44,367 bases of DNA from Cyanobacteria bacterium GSL.Bin1 (GCA_009909085.1 JAAANX010000106.1:1-44367), one strand, 5' to 3'. Shown: positions 17,746 through 25,865, numbered from the stretch's first letter. Notes: generated by a model not told the origin, from the letters alone. A program made the numbers and translations.

Positions 17746-18510
17746 TTAAAATTTATTATCAAGAATATGATGGGAAAGCCCTTCTGGAGTTCCTAAATCT
17801 ATATATTTACCATCTTTAAAGAAAACAGCTTTTATACTCAATCCATTGGCAATAGCGAGATTAAATATATTGCTAAGAGGCTGTTTTCTATGCTCCAAAG
17901 AAATATTCAGTTGTTGATTAAGTAACTTAGAAAAATTTGGTGACCAAACAGCAATTCCCCAAGTATTAAAAATACTTGATACAGCAGGTTTCTCAAACAC
18001 TTCTATAACATTTCCATCCAAATCAAACTGTACAGGACCTAATTGCTCTGGTTTGGATGTTGGAAAAACACCTAATACCAGGTCTGCCTGACAAGATAAA
18101 ATTTTATCCCGTACTATGTTGATAGCATTGAAGGGATAGAAAATAGTATCAGGTAGAGCTAAACAAACATAATTATTCTTATACCATTCAAAACCTTTGT
18201 TTATTGCATCAGACAATCCATATGGCTCTTTTTGATTGAGATATGCAATATCCATACCTAAATCACTACCATCACTAAAATATTTGATTATTTCTGTTTT
18301 ACTATCAGATATCACTATTAAACATGATTTAATATTTGTACAACACATAGCTTGTATTGAGTACTCAGCAACAGCTCTAGGATAGACCTTATTGCTTTGT
18401 TTAAAATTATCTGTTGTAAAAAAGACTGGTAATAGTTCTTTTGCGTATCGAAATGTATTAAGGCGAGAGCCAATACCTGCTGCTGGTAATATTCCAATAA
18501 ACTCTTTCAT
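17746..18510 (-). CDS. Sugar-1-phosphate nucleotidyltransferase
   Basis: This 254-residue NTP-transferase activates a sugar phosphate with an NTP to give a nucleotide sugar. The signature loop LPAAGIGSRL (8-17) and catalytic Lys24 in AKELLPV are present, followed by a metal-site Asp in LALPDTIF and a late DLGTPEGL. It lacks the left-handed beta-helix of GlmU and is shorter than RfbA. The sequence between the loop and ELLPV is slightly longer than in RfbA. The particular sugar and base cannot be assigned. The gene overlaps or abuts the HAD gene downstream and the methyltransferase gene is 6 bp upstream, so all three are co-transcribed. Confidence 0.85.
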   Translation of the reverse strand: MKEFIGILPAAGIGSRLNTFRYAKELLPVFFTTDNFKQSNKVYPRAVAEYSIQAMCCTNIKSCLIVISDSKTEIIKYFSDGSDLGMDIAYLNQKEPYGLSDAINKGFEWYKNNYVCLALPDTIFYPFNAINIVRDKILSCQADLVLGVFPTSKPEQLGPVQFDLDGNVIEVFEKPAVSSIFNTWGIAVWSPNFSKLLNQQLNISLEHRKQPLSNIFNLAIANGLSIKAVFFKDGKYIDLGTPEGLSHHILDNKF

Positions 18511-18516
18511 ATAAAT

Positions 18517-19077
18517 CTAATACCTCCAACCACTTTTTCCTTTTCTAAAAAACGTAATTGCCTTTAAGGGAGCTAATATGACACGCATTTCTTCTATCGT
18601 TAAATCGGGAGCTTTTTCAATAATATCGGTAATCAAATCAACCATGCCATGATAGCGAGGCTTGTTTTTCCAGTAACCAACAGCCCAATCTTCTATTACA
18701 TAAAAACCTCCTACTACTACATAATCTATCAATGTATGAAAGCAGGTTTCTGTCTCTGCTCGTTGGTGCGATCCATCATCAATAACAACATCAAATTCCC
18801 CTTCTATCTGAGCTATCTCTTTCAATTTAGAGACATCGTTCTGATCACATTGATAGACTATTACGTTTTGAGGAAATTCAACCTCAGGAATACGGATATC
18901 TATCCCAATTATTTTTGATTCTGGATGCTGAAAGTAATGAGACCAAAGCTTTAAAGAATCACCAGATGCTATGCCAATCTCTAATAGACAAATCTTTTTA
19001 TACTTGAGAGAACCAAGAATAGAGAAATATTCACACATTAAACCATGTTCAATTTTGTCTGTATTAAAGCTTTCCAT
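18517..19077 (-). CDS. SAM-dependent O-methyltransferase (macrocin/CmcI-like class I)
   Basis: The 186-residue class I methyltransferase has a SAM-binding motif LEIGIASGDS at 32-41 and an acidic GIDIRIPE after strand 2. The motif VIDDGSH (98-104) is typical of the mycinamicin/macrocin sugar O-methyltransferase group, where it binds Mg2+. In that family a sugar hydroxyl is methylated; here the neighbours (nucleotidyltransferase, glycosyltransferases, carbamoyltransferase) support sugar decoration. The protein is shorter than MycE-type enzymes, which have extra N-terminal domains. Confidence 0.8.
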   Translation of the reverse strand: MESFNTDKIEHGLMCEYFSILGSLKYKKICLLEIGIASGDSLKLWSHYFQHPESKIIGIDIRIPEVEFPQNVIVYQCDQNDVSKLKEIAQIEGEFDVVIDDGSHQRAETETCFHTLIDYVVVGGFYVIEDWAVGYWKNKPRYHGMVDLITDIIEKAPDLTIEEMRVILAPLKAITFFRKGKSGWRY

Positions 19078-19127
19078 AATTTTCTCAAAGTGTGAATATA
19101 CATTTTGAATTAGAGAACAAGATAAAC

Positions 19128-19934
19128 TTATAGATCGTTAAATTTATCTTTAATCTCCTCTAAGACTCTTTTGTAAGCAGGAATCCTCTCTAGCAAGTAA
19201 TAGCTTCTTTGGGATTCTTTTACAAAAGCCTGCTCTAGCTGCTCCTCATCCCAAGTGTGTTGTAATCCAGCACCCATAACTATATTTCTTTCAGACATTC
19301 GTTGTTTAAAGGCAAGTTTTCTTGACTTTAAGTTTTCAAATGGACAAAAACCAAACCATATTAAAAATAATTCTTGATCTATGGGAGACGAATATTGAGT
19401 TTGATGTCTTCCAAGAGTATATTGTCCATCAGGAGCATGATGGAGAAATCTGCTTCTATGTAATGGATTTGCTTTTGTTATAGGCGCATAATCAGCTTCT
19501 AAATAACCATAGCTTTTTTGAAAAATCAAATGTTCTTTGCCTAATTTTTTGTATCTGTCCTCTAATTTATCCGCCATTACAATTCCATTTGTTCTTACAC
19601 CTAGTAAATTGGGGTTTCTTTGTTCAAACTCAATTAAGTATGTCTTCAAATCACTACTTAATATAAACTCAGTGGTATTTAGAATTATTTTCCAACCATC
19701 AATTTCTCGTTCAATTTCCATTAATTCTTGATCGGCATCAATAAAATCCCAATCATAATTTCTTGACTCACGAATTTCCCAATCAGGCGTAAGTTCTCTG
19801 ATAATTTGAACAGAATCATCTGTTGAACGATAATTGACTAGAATTCCATGATCAAAAATCTTGGAATGATAGCTCAACCAGTATGGCAACAAAAACTCTT
19901 CATTGTAGAAATGTGAGATAAGTGTCAACTTCAT
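19128..19934 (-). CDS. Glycosyltransferase family 2-like (Glyco_tranf_2_4)
   Basis: The 268-residue protein begins LTLISHFYNEEFLLPYWLSY, the diagnostic start of the Glyco_tranf_2_4 group. RSTDDSVQIIRELTPDWEI and a DWDFIDADQE region follow in place of a classic DxD. HHAPDGQYTLGRHQTQYSS near the middle and a Trp-rich C-terminal half are also typical. No membrane segment is present. It probably transfers a sugar in the same pathway as the neighbouring genes. Confidence 0.75.
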   Translation of the reverse strand: MKLTLISHFYNEEFLLPYWLSYHSKIFDHGILVNYRSTDDSVQIIRELTPDWEIRESRNYDWDFIDADQELMEIEREIDGWKIILNTTEFILSSDLKTYLIEFEQRNPNLLGVRTNGIVMADKLEDRYKKLGKEHLIFQKSYGYLEADYAPITKANPLHRSRFLHHAPDGQYTLGRHQTQYSSPIDQELFLIWFGFCPFENLKSRKLAFKQRMSERNIVMGAGLQHTWDEEQLEQAFVKESQRSYYLLERIPAYKRVLEEIKDKFNDL

Positions 19935-19986
19935 TTATACGATTCCTCTATCCTCTATCTAACATCTTAAAGTTCTTGCTTGAAAA

Positions 19987-21606
19987 TTAATCACACCATT
20001 TTCTAAGTTTATTTGTAAGTGTTTCCACTAAATCATCATTGCTCAACAACTGCTCTGTATAGAATGAAGCATCACTTAGTTTTCTTATTATTTTTTCAAT
20101 TCCATGTTTGAGTATGAATTGTTGCCTAGTAATATAGAATGCTTCTTCAAGCTGAATATCATTAAGGAAAACTGGTTCAAATGCAAGAGCAAAATCTATT
20201 CCAAGTTGAAAATCATGCTGAAGATTTGGCGACCATAATGCAATTGAGTCAAAAGTCACTTGTTCCCAGTCATTTAGTAGAAGCCTTTTTAAGGCTGAGG
20301 TTAAGTCCGATACGTCAGTTACAAATAAATCAATAGGTCCATCGTTTTCCTTAAATGTTTCATAAAATTTCGTATCATAAAGATGATAACTAGACTCATC
20401 TGTTATGTAATTCTGTATATTATCTGCCAATTCATGTTTATTTGTTTTTGCAATGATGACCATATCCAAATCAGCGCTATGTCCCATAATATTTCTTAAC
20501 TTAAAGCTGGTTTGCTTGCATGAAAGGCAAGAAATATTTGTGTTTCTTGTCACTAATTGATGAGGTAAAAAGTCAGGATTTTGAAGGGTTGAGCAGTAAT
20601 AGCATGTCCATATCTCAGAGGAAATATCAAAGCAATTATTAAGATAATAATCTTCAAGGCTCATTCCTTGCGTTTTCTCAAGCAATGGTACTGGGTAGCC
20701 TAGCTTTTCGTATTTATAAGCATCAAACTTATTTAAGAGTGGAAAGATATTAATTTTATCCAAATCTTCCATATTGAAAATTTGCGATTTTTTCTCGGTA
20801 TAAGACTTTTCATCTATTATTTTCTTGTTGAAATATGCGGACTGAATTTTAAAATAATTCAAAATAGAATTTGGCGTTCTTTTGTCGTTTAGACTATCTT
20901 CTAACCCGTCTAATAAGTAAAAAGGAAAGCCTGTTCCAAAAATTGCTACTATTTTGTCTTGGAATTTTTCTCTTAGACACTTTACTACTAAGCTATGCTT
21001 TTGAAAGAGTTCATGTACTGCTCTTTCTGAAGCATAAAATCTGTGAGATTTATCAATAAATTTCATAATGTCATGATAATCAATTGCTTCATCTACGAAT
21101 TGTCGATCAGAGAAGTAAGAAATAATATTGAATAGTCCTAGTTGGTATTGTTCGGTTAGGGGAATCAATCCTCTAACTTTATGTAAAAGATGATTTTTAT
21201 CACCAACATAAAAGTGCAGAATAGATCTATTTTTTAATAAAAGAGATTGCTTGCTTGCTCCTATAGTTATTGTATTTTCAATTGAGATAGAACATTTCAT
21301 TTGGACGAGTCTAACTATTTCCTCAAGTGATAAATCTTGATTCGTATGAGTTTTTTGGGAATTTTGAAGAATATCCCAGACTCCGCCATAGTGTCTACAG
21401 TAAACTACTTGACAGGTTTTATCTTGAAAGGAAAAGTAGTCAAACAAATCACTTGCTAAATCATCTTTCAAGTCTTGGATAAAAACCAGAACTATATCTT
21501 TATCTTTCAATATTTTGAGGAGTGAATCAAGTACCGAGATTTCAGATTCTGCATATCTCAAACATTCATTAGTAAAAACAATGCATTGAACTTTTATGTC
21601 TTTCAT
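19987..21606 (-). CDS. Unrecognised 539-residue protein with CxxC zinc ribbon and nucleotidyltransferase-like motif
   Basis: I do not recognise this gene. A four-cysteine zinc ribbon is visible in the middle (CYYC, 21 residues, CLSC). Just after it MGHSADLDMVII resembles the G-S-x-D-x-D core of small nucleotidyltransferases. The first third (VQCIVFTNECLRYAESEIS, then a later IVAIFGTGFPFYLLDG) looks alpha/beta and might be HAD- or GT-like. There is no signal peptide or membrane helix. It is the first gene of the seven-gene minus-strand cluster and is therefore nearest the attI-like junction. Codon and base usage are AT-rich like the rest of the cluster. Confidence 0.7.
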   Translation of the reverse strand: MKDIKVQCIVFTNECLRYAESEISVLDSLLKILKDKDIVLVFIQDLKDDLASDLFDYFSFQDKTCQVVYCRHYGGVWDILQNSQKTHTNQDLSLEEIVRLVQMKCSISIENTITIGASKQSLLLKNRSILHFYVGDKNHLLHKVRGLIPLTEQYQLGLFNIISYFSDRQFVDEAIDYHDIMKFIDKSHRFYASERAVHELFQKHSLVVKCLREKFQDKIVAIFGTGFPFYLLDGLEDSLNDKRTPNSILNYFKIQSAYFNKKIIDEKSYTEKKSQIFNMEDLDKINIFPLLNKFDAYKYEKLGYPVPLLEKTQGMSLEDYYLNNCFDISSEIWTCYYCSTLQNPDFLPHQLVTRNTNISCLSCKQTSFKLRNIMGHSADLDMVIIAKTNKHELADNIQNYITDESSYHLYDTKFYETFKENDGPIDLFVTDVSDLTSALKRLLLNDWEQVTFDSIALWSPNLQHDFQLGIDFALAFEPVFLNDIQLEEAFYITRQQFILKHGIEKIIRKLSDASFYTEQLLSNDDLVETLTNKLRKWCD

Positions 21607-21731
21607 GAATTTTAAAGCAAAGTTTTTTTAACCAGTTTGTCAACTAGCTAGATTTACTCCAACGACTAAATTCGGGTAGTCAAGAACTTTTTGAACTCGT
21701 TATCAGTAATCTGACAGTCTGATTCTTAGCG

Positions 21732-21738
21732 GTCTAAC
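21732..21738 (-). other. attI-like recombination core, module A
   Basis: GTCTAAC (GTTAGAC on the minus strand) marks the exact left limit of sequence shared by the three repeated modules. To the left lies the sugar cluster, to the right the phased repeats and integrase relic. That is the expected position of an attI-by-attC junction. Confidence 0.6.
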
Positions 21739-21751
21739 TATTTATTATGCG

Positions 21752-21925
21752 GAAACTTTCGGGATATCAACCCTGTGTGGAACAAAAAGCAGAAACTTTC
21801 CGTATATTTACCCGAATTAGCAGGATATCAAGAAACTTTCGGGATATTTGTCGAAGATATCCTGACTTTTTCTGGATATTATACCAATTTGTCACAAGAT
21901 CAAGAATTTTTCGGGATATCATTCC
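21752..21925 (+). repeat. Phased direct repeats (ACTTTC..GGATAT) upstream of the intI relic, copy A
   Basis: Variants of aAACTTTCGGGATAT occur with their ATAT at 21764, 21804, 21844, 21876 and 21916, that is at spacings of 40, 40, 32 and 40 bp. Further GGATATC words stand between them in both orientations. The same set recurs at 24872-25044 and, weaker, at 27855-28028. Possible roles are integrase or regulator binding next to attI. Confidence 0.7.
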
Positions 21926-22086
21926 GTGGAAAAACCTCCTAAAACACTCCTTGAACAGGTTAGCGATCTTATTCGTTTGAACCATTATTCTTACAAGAGC
22001 GAGAAAAGCTCTATGTTAATTGGATAAAACCCTACATTATATTTCATGATCGAGGTCATCCTAAAGAAATGGGTGGAAGAGAATGA
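21926..22086 (+). pseudogene. intI: Integron integrase (IntI) N-terminal relic, copy A
   Basis: From GTG at 21926 the frame reads EKPPKTLLEQVSDLIRLNHY then SYKSEKS. After a frameshift in AGCTCTATG it goes on as YVNWIKPYIIFHDRGHPKEM then GGRE and stops. This is the SAM-like DNA-binding N-terminal domain of integron tyrosine recombinases, whose family pattern is HYS.RTE.AYVNW..FI.FHG.RHP. The catalytic domain with the R-H-R-Y residues and the IntI-specific insert is gone. It is divergent from the presumed cassettes to its left, the canonical integron arrangement. Confidence 0.85.
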
Positions 22087-22307
22087 GTTATACTGCAACT
22101 GCGGTATGACATTGTTGTATCATTAACAAATAATTTGTGACTAGAGCAAATATACGGAATTACATAGAGTTATGATACAAATTGCTAAAAGCATCACTGT
22201 GTAATCAACCAGTCAGTTTTCTCTGGGCAGATCGTTAGGGTAAAAGCGCGATCGCGTGGTCTTCTCAGAATCATTACTTCGCTGCTTGTTCAGCGGTGGG
22301 AGAACTC

Positions 22308-22420
22308 ATGGTGTCTCAACCCCATACCTCTCCTATTTCTCTCAGCGCGATCGATTTTTCTGCACAAGGGAAATTTTTAGCTGCTGCTGGACAAGCTGGA
22401 ACGCTCAAAGTTTTTTTACC
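22308..22420 (+). pseudogene. WD40-repeat protein fragment, copy A
   Basis: Translation gives MVSQPHTSPISLSAIDFSAQ and then GKFLAAAGQAGTLKV, one blade of a WD40 propeller, breaking off in a T-run at 22420. Copy B holds the same blade plus more. It is too short to be functional. Confidence 0.6.
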
Positions 22421-22545
22421 TATTAAAATACTACAACACACAAAATTCTAAGTTGATTGGGAAATCGAAAATAGCAAGCCGCATGAAATTGAGACACTGA
22501 TTACCAGAGCGCGATCGCTAATCGAGAAGCATTGGCTCCTTGAGA

Positions 22546-22756
22546 ATTGTATACACGGTATATGGCGATAGCTCATCGGGAAGATTGGGGGAAGCGCCAG
22601 CCTGATGCTTTATTTCTCCTCTTTCATCAAGTTTGTGAATCTCAGACAACTTCATAATTCATCTCGTGCAAAATCTTGAGTTATCGAGAACTTATAGTTC
22701 CTCAAGCATAACTTATTGGTAAATTTAGAGGAGATGTTCTACCAGCAACATGAGCC
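22546..22756. other. Non-coding spacer between module A and attC site 3
   Basis: About 210 bases with one short open stretch on the plus strand at 22562-22657 (31 codons, starting MAIAHREDWGKRQPDALF) that I cannot assign. No RNA gene or terminator was found. It may be the rest of a decayed cassette. Confidence 0.3.
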
Positions 22757-22843
22757 GTATAACGGTGAAGTTGTGCGGCGGCAGATAACCTCGAACTCTC
22801 AACAGATAATCTCTATTCCGTCCGCACCAACGCAGTGTTAGGT
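22757..22843 (-). repeat. attC recombination site 3
   Basis: On the minus strand R'' is ACCTAAC and R' is GTTATAC (one mismatch to GTTRRRY). Arms pair as GTTGGTGCGGACGG against GTTGTGCGGCGG, again leaving G and A extrahelical on the first arm. Its outer flank CCACC is the same as the flank of the core at 24850-24856, linking it to the restriction-modification cassette that lies between. Confidence 0.88.
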
Positions 22844-22918
22844 GGCACTAAACCTTGCGCCAATCAAACAAATATGCTACTTTTAGTCATCATAACTCAC
22901 TTTGATTAACTTTAGTCT

Positions 22919-23854
22919 GTGCTAACACATCATCCCCAACTAGATTTTGAATATTTGGCATTTGAGCACGGTCAGTCTCTTGTGGTACATGCAGATTGCT
23001 TTGAATGGCTAGGAAAGTTGCCTGACAATAGCATTCACGCTGTTGTTACCGATCCTCCCTACGGGGTTAAGGAATACAATTTCGATCAGCTAGAGAAAAA
23101 GGAGAATGGTAAGGGAGGAATTTGGAGAATACCACCGTCATTTGATGGAAGTATACGTGCTCCACTTCCGCGTTTCACTGCTCTTAATGAAAAAGAAAGG
23201 GCTGATTTATGTCGCTTTTTTCTAGAATGGGCAAGAATGGTTAACCGTCCTATGTGTCCAGGTAGCCACATATTCATCGCATCTAACACTTTTCTTTCAC
23301 AGATGGTTTTTCAAGCACTGATAGATGGTGGGCTTGAATACAGGGGGACAGTCATTCGATTAGTTAGAACATTACGTGGTGGCGATAGACCGAAAAATGC
23401 AGAGGAGGAATTTGATGATGTATGCTCTATGCCTCGTGGTTGCTACGAGCCGTGGGGTGTTTTTCGCAAGCCTCTCTTAAAAGGGATGAAAGTGAGTGAT
23501 TGCCTGAAAGAATTTGCAACTGGAGGACTAAGAAGGAAGCCTGATGGAAACCCTTTTGAAGATGTGATTCCTAGTGAGCGAACTTCTCAAAAAGAACGCA
23601 AAATCGTAGAACATCCTAGTCTTAAACCGCAGTCTTTTCTACGAAAGATCGTTTATGCTTCTTTGCCTATGGGCAGTGGGATTGTTATTGATCCCTTTAT
23701 GGGATCAGGTTCTACGATAGCAGCAGCAGAGGCAGTGGGCTATAAAGCGGTTGGAATCGAAAGATACAAGGATTATTTTGATGCCAGTAAACTTGCCATT
23801 CCAAAATTAGCAGAACTACAAACTGAAGATGATCAACTTTCCTTACAAATTTGA
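22919..23854 (+). CDS. DNA adenine-N6 or cytosine-N4 methyltransferase of a type II R-M system
   Basis: The 311-residue amino-methyltransferase has catalytic motif DPPY at 45-48 near the N-terminus and the SAM motif DPFMGSGSTIAAAE at 258-271 near the C-terminus. That is the beta-class order (IV...TRD...I). GTG at 22919 is used because no in-frame ATG precedes the conserved core. It converges on the presumed nuclease gene, with stop codons overlapping by 12 bp, and is followed in the cassette by the controller gene. The recognition sequence is unknown. Confidence 0.9.
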   Translation: MLTHHPQLDFEYLAFEHGQSLVVHADCFEWLGKLPDNSIHAVVTDPPYGVKEYNFDQLEKKENGKGGIWRIPPSFDGSIRAPLPRFTALNEKERADLCRFFLEWARMVNRPMCPGSHIFIASNTFLSQMVFQALIDGGLEYRGTVIRLVRTLRGGDRPKNAEEEFDDVCSMPRGCYEPWGVFRKPLLKGMKVSDCLKEFATGGLRRKPDGNPFEDVIPSERTSQKERKIVEHPSLKPQSFLRKIVYASLPMGSGIVIDPFMGSGSTIAAAEAVGYKAVGIERYKDYFDASKLAIPKLAELQTEDDQLSLQI

Positions 23855-24496
23855 TGAATCTTCGTATATCCAATTTCCTTTCATTTTGCTATAGCCTTGC
23901 TTGTTAATACTTGCAGTAATAGTTCGTCGGCTAGTTGCAGAGCGGCCAGAAAAGTTCCAATCACCTTCCTCAAGTTTAGCTGCATAAACCGCTCTAAAAA
24001 CAAAAGGCTTAGGGTCGATATTTTTAATTTTGTCACTAGATGTATTGCTATCAAAGCAGAAAACCATAAGCCAAACTGATTCAGGATTATGACCTTGCCA
24101 ACCGCTAAGATGTCTTGAACCTTTTACTTCTAAGCCCTGACTTGAATACTGCACTGCGTTGTCAGGGAAGGTATTTACTGGTATTAAGTCTGGGTGACCA
24201 TTATGATACTGATTTTTTACTAAGCTAGGACAATATTTGGGAATACTCATGTTCATGAATTCGCCCACGATACTACTAAAATTTGCAGGCATTAAAAAAC
24301 TTTCAAGGCGTGACATCTCCTTTGTCTTGAGTTGTCCATTAATAAAGCCTATGAAGTCAATAAATTCATTCATGGCTTGATAGATGTGAATAGTTTCTAG
24401 GCCATAAGGTAAATCACAGTCAGGATTAAAAGAATCTGGATCAACCGGGATTGGTGAACAAGCTTGTAGTTCTTTTTCTTCTTCTCTATCTGTCAT
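23843..24496 (-). CDS. Probable type II restriction endonuclease (PD-(D/E)xK)
   Basis: The 217-residue product from ATG at 24496; the frame is open further upstream but that part overlaps the controller gene. A likely catalytic pair is Asp in NGHPDLIPVN and EVK in SSQGLEVKGSRHLSGW, matching PD-(D/E)xK spacing. I do not recognise a named enzyme. The assignment leans on context: adjacent methyltransferase gene, upstream XRE controller with a 4- to 11-base overlap, and a convergent layout typical of type II systems. Confidence 0.75.
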   Translation of the reverse strand: MTDREEEKELQACSPIPVDPDSFNPDCDLPYGLETIHIYQAMNEFIDFIGFINGQLKTKEMSRLESFLMPANFSSIVGEFMNMSIPKYCPSLVKNQYHNGHPDLIPVNTFPDNAVQYSSQGLEVKGSRHLSGWQGHNPESVWLMVFCFDSNTSSDKIKNIDPKPFVFRAVYAAKLEEGDWNFSGRSATSRRTITASINKQGYSKMKGNWIYEDSSNL

Positions 24497-24719
24497 CAAT
24501 CTGGTTTGGCTTTGATTCCAATAGCTTTGCTGGTTCAACGCCAAGCACTGCCGCAAGTTTTTCAATATTAAGGGCAGAGATGTTTCTCTCACCTCGTTCA
24601 ACAGAACCAACATATGTCCTGTGCAAATCTGCTAAGTCAGCCAATTGCTCCTGACTTAGCCCAAGTTTTTTTCTATAAAACTTGATATTTGACCCAATGG
24701 TGGCAAGTATGCTCGGCAT
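24486..24719 (-). CDS. XRE-family controller (C) protein of the R-M system
   Basis: A 77-residue helix-turn-helix protein: IGSNIKFYRKKLGLSQEQLA, then the recognition helix LHRTYVGSVERGERNISALN, as in R-M C-proteins. These delay nuclease expression after entry into a new host by binding C-boxes before their own gene. The stop overlaps the nuclease start, so C and R are translated together. A C-box-like repeat lies at 24746-24767. Confidence 0.88.
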   Translation of the reverse strand: MPSILATIGSNIKFYRKKLGLSQEQLADLADLHRTYVGSVERGERNISALNIEKLAAVLGVEPAKLLESKPNQIDDR

Positions 24720-24745
24720 GGGTCTTATTTTGGTGAGATGATGCC

Positions 24746-24767
24746 TATAAGTCTACAGCTTATAAGT
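24746..24767 (-). promoter_or_regulatory. C-box-like operator upstream of the controller gene
   Basis: TATAAGT occurs at 24746-24752 and again at 24761-24767, 15 bp apart. On the minus strand this reads ACTTATA, 8 nt, ACTTATA, close to the GACT(TAT)AGTC-type boxes bound by C-proteins. It stands 27 bp before the controller start codon. Confidence 0.5.
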
Positions 24768-24849
24768 AGCAACCCTGAGTACATGCATAACTGCGGCAAA
24801 TGTTAGGTGTTTCTCAGAAAGCATTGCTATTGGGTTAAGTGAACCTGCC

Positions 24850-24856
24850 ACCTAAC
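24850..24856 (-). other. attI-like recombination core, module B
   Basis: ACCTAAC (GTTAGGT on the minus strand). Identity with module A begins here with CTAACTATTTATTATGCGG, while the left flank belongs to the restriction-modification cassette. Confidence 0.6.
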
Positions 24857-25044
24857 TATTTATTATGCGGAAACTTTCTGGATATCAACCCTGTGTGGAA
24901 CAAAAAGCAGAAACTTTCCGTATATTTACCCGACCTAGCATGATATCAAGAAGCTTTCGGGATAGTTGTTGATGATATCCTGACTTTTTCTGGATATCAT
25001 ATCAATTTGTCACAATATCAAGAATTTTTTCGGGATATCATTCC

Positions 25045-25205
25045 ATGGAAAAACCTCCTAAAAAACTCCTTGAACCAGTTAGCGATGTTATTCGTTTGAA
25101 GCATTATTCTTACAAGACCGAGAAAAGCTCTATGTTAATTGGATAAAACCCTACATTATGTTTTGTGATAAAGGTCATCTTAAAGAAATGGTTGGAAGAG
25201 AATGA
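25045..25205 (+). pseudogene. intI: Integron integrase (IntI) N-terminal relic, copy B
   Basis: From ATG at 25045: MEKPPKKLLEPVSDVIRLKH then YSYKTEKS. After the same frameshift as copy A comes YVNWIKPYIMFCDKGHLKEM. This copy keeps the ATG and a more typical KHYSYKTE. The catalytic part is missing and no other integrase piece is found in the window. Confidence 0.85.
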
Positions 25206-25480
25206 GTTATGCTGCAACTGCGGTATGACATTGTTGTATCATTAACAAATAATTTGTGACTAGGGCGAATATACGGAATTAATAGAGTTATGATACAAAT
25301 TGCTAAAAGCATCACTGTGTAATCAACCAGCCAGTTTTCTTTGGGCAGATCGTTAGGGTAAAAGCGCGATCGCGTGGTCTTCTCAGAATCATTACTTCGC
25401 TGCTTGTTCAGCAGTGGGAGAACTTATTGTGTCTCAACCCCATACCTCTCCTGTTTATCTTTAACCAACGAGGGGTATTG

Positions 25481-25650
25481 CTCTCAGCGCGATCGATTTT
25501 TCTGCACAAGGGAAATTTTTAGCTGCTGCTGGACAAGCTGGAACGCTCAAAGTTGGGGATTTAGAACAGTCTGATCCTCAACTCATTCTCAGCGAAGACT
25601 ATGCCTCCACTTGGATCGATACCTTACATTGGATCTCATATTTGGATCTT
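25481..25650 (+). pseudogene. WD40-repeat protein fragment, copy B
   Basis: Reads LSAIDFSAQGKFLAAAGQ, AGTLKVGDLEQSDPQLILSE, DYASTWIDTLHW and then leaves the family where it meets the MazF relic. The usual VWDL is VGDL here. It is a single blade without start codon. Confidence 0.6.
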
Positions 25651-25781
25651 CTGATACTAGTCGTATGAGGAACTACAGCCATCAAAGCCGGATCCTCATC
25701 TCCATAAGGTTCACTCACAACAAGAGCGGGTCGCACTTTAAATTCTAAGTTGATTGGGAAATCGAAAATAGCAAGCCGCAT
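25599..25781 (-). pseudogene. MazF/PemK-type toxin relic
   Basis: A 60-codon frame contains VRPALVVSEPYGDEDPALMA and VVPHTTSIRRSKYEIQ, the N-terminal half of a MazF-fold endoribonuclease. It is cut off where the WD40 fragment begins, and the C-terminal half is absent. Module A keeps only its first 14 codons. No antitoxin gene is next to it. Probably dead. Confidence 0.55.
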
Positions 25782-25865
25782 GAGATTGAGCCACTGATCA
25801 CCAGAGCGCGATCGCGCTACCGAGAAGCATTGGTTCCTTTTGCGCCTTCGTGTACTAGTTGCTAT

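Larger units (their letters stand above)
21735..22545 (+). repeat. Repeated integron-head module, copy A
   Basis: Close to 24852-25835 (copy B) over most of its length. In order it holds CTAAC core, phased GGATAT repeats, intI N-terminal relic, non-coding stretch, WD40 fragment (from 22308) and the start of the MazF relic (22443-22484, minus strand). Compared with B it lacks about 170 bp between the WD40 and MazF pieces. Both copies share the same integrase frameshift, so the duplication came after inactivation. Confidence 0.85.
24852..25835 (+). repeat. Repeated integron-head module, copy B (most complete)
   Basis: This copy holds core, phased repeats (24872-25044), intI relic (25045-25205), non-coding stretch with a HIP1 site, WD40 relic (25481-25650) and MazF relic (minus strand, 25599-25781). 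It ends with the fragment shared with 13262-13345. It is the best reference for the ancestral module. Confidence 0.85.

Noticed and set aside
21752-21925. CRISPR-like array
   Set aside because: Units are short, degenerate and repeated whole in three places with the same spacers; no cas genes. They are phased direct repeats, not CRISPR.
21747-21980. Open frames of 72-77 codons across the phased repeats
   Set aside because: They run through the GGATAT repeats on both strands in frames unrelated to the integrase relic; composition (RIFTRISRIS) reflects the repeat, not a protein.
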